A stretch of DNA of 64,000 nt from Nocardioides sp. LHD-245 (GTDB taxonomy: Bacteria; Actinomycetota; Actinomycetes; Propionibacteriales; Nocardioidaceae), in the NCBI RefSeq assembly GCF_030929495.1, contig NZ_JAVFWN010000001.1, forward strand, positions 434,001 through 498,000. Direction: 5' to 3'. The notes below the pieces were generated by a model. It made no database searches. It was not told where the DNA came from and was given only the letters and a program-made list of their open reading frames with translations. This document shows positions 63,638 to 64,000 of this stretch, one piece after another. How positions within the stretch are numbered: the first letter of the stretch is position 1; each line of letters starts with the position of its first letter. A program made the translations under genes and the position numbers.

Positions 63638-64000
63638 TGCCCTTCGCCACCGCCTGGTGCGTCGCGCTCGACGGAGCCGTCGGACACCTCATCGACGTCC
63701 AGACCGACGTGTCGGTCGGGCAGCCCACCACGGTGGTCGTCGGGCGCGCCGACGCGCTCCTGCGCGAGGGCGTCGACCGGGTCCGGATGGCCCTGATCAA
63801 CTCCGACCTGCGCTGGCCCGCGACCAAACGATGCACAGTCCTCTTCTCGCCGGCCGACCTGCGCAAGTCCGGCACACACTTCGACCTCGCGATGGCCGTC
63901 AGCCTGCTGGCGGCCGACGGGCAGCTGGAGTCCGCCTGGCTGGACCGGACCGCCTTCATCGGCGAGCTGACCCTGGCCGGTGGGCTTCGTCCTGCGTTGG
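63637..64000 (+). CDS. YifB/ComM-type Mg-chelatase-like AAA ATPase (3' end missing)
   Basis: Only the first 121 residues are in the window: the N-terminal substrate domain with ATAWCVALDGAVGHLIDVQT, VRMALINSDLRWPATKR, FSPADLRKSGTHFDLAMAVS and FIGELTLAGGLRPAL. The family comprises hexameric helicases of which ComM promotes branch migration in natural transformation (family knowledge). The ATPase domain lies beyond the right edge. It is coupled to the YraN gene. Confidence 0.92.
   Translation, partial: MPFATAWCVALDGAVGHLIDVQTDVSVGQPTTVVVGRADALLREGVDRVRMALINSDLRWPATKRCTVLFSPADLRKSGTHFDLAMAVSLLAADGQLESAWLDRTAFIGELTLAGGLRPAL

Overview
The window is high-GC actinobacterial chromosome. It most resembles the Nocardioides / Propionibacteriales group, judging from gene order, frequent GTG starts, an HU protein with a lysine-alanine tail, an NdgR-like regulator beside leuCD, cofactor F420 synthesis (cofC) and GlnR-type boxes. 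That placement is inference; no 16S gene is present. Almost everything is housekeeping, tightly packed, with many 1-4 base start/stop overlaps. Terminators are mostly GC-rich hairpins without T tracts.

Layout. 1-2060: end of a TetR regulator, a TauE/SafE-type permease and a small unknown gene. 2092-5339: a restriction-modification island (DNA cytosine methyltransferase, PD-(D/E)XK-type endonuclease, Vsr-type mismatch endonuclease), visibly less GC-rich than its surroundings and bracketed by two 143-bp direct repeats. The right repeat is the 3' end of an intact host gene (5164-6084); the left one is a decayed copy. 6100-12850: a FAH-family enzyme, gltX with tRNA-Gln and tRNA-Glu, a CPBP protease, then an Ada/AlkA fusion with ogt for alkylation repair. 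12888-19152: ndgR-leuC-leuD, hupB, cofC, plsC-gpsA. 19223-24093: truncated YqeY, a Cys/Met-metabolism PLP enzyme, ddl, DUF3515 lipoprotein, Lrp-type domain, thiL, a 32-bp tandem repeat array, rpmB. 24240-31796: DAK2 protein, recG, rsmD, coaD, DUF177, rpmF, rnc, mutM.

31708-34893: an ECF sigma factor, a membrane partner with Ig-like exterior and a secreted calcium-binding repeat protein, placed between mutM and smc. 35109-50653: small coiled-coil protein, MFS transporter, smc, thioesterase, ftsY, the nitrogen operon amtB-glnK-glnD with a GlnR box, ffh, a NYN-domain protein and an amidohydrolase. 50913-58658: rpsP-khpA-rimM-trmD (TrmD fused to a GNAT acetyltransferase), a second amt with its own GlnR box, a Fic protein, rplS, lepB, rnhB, DUF2469. 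58674-63053: two divergent TadE/TadG-like pseudopilin pairs. 63269-64000: YraN and the start of a ComM-type ATPase.

Functional themes: SRP targeting (ffh, ftsY, lepB), ribosome and tRNA maturation (rpsP, rimM, trmD, rplS, rpmB, rpmF, rnc, rsmD, gltX), GlnR-controlled nitrogen uptake, DNA repair (Ada/AlkA, Ogt, MutM, RecG, Vsr) and surface structures. The observations most worth follow-up are the repeat-flanked R-M island, the TrmD-GNAT fusion, the paired GlnR boxes, the sigma/membrane/RTX module with its GGGTGT motif cluster, and the tandem repeats after thiL.
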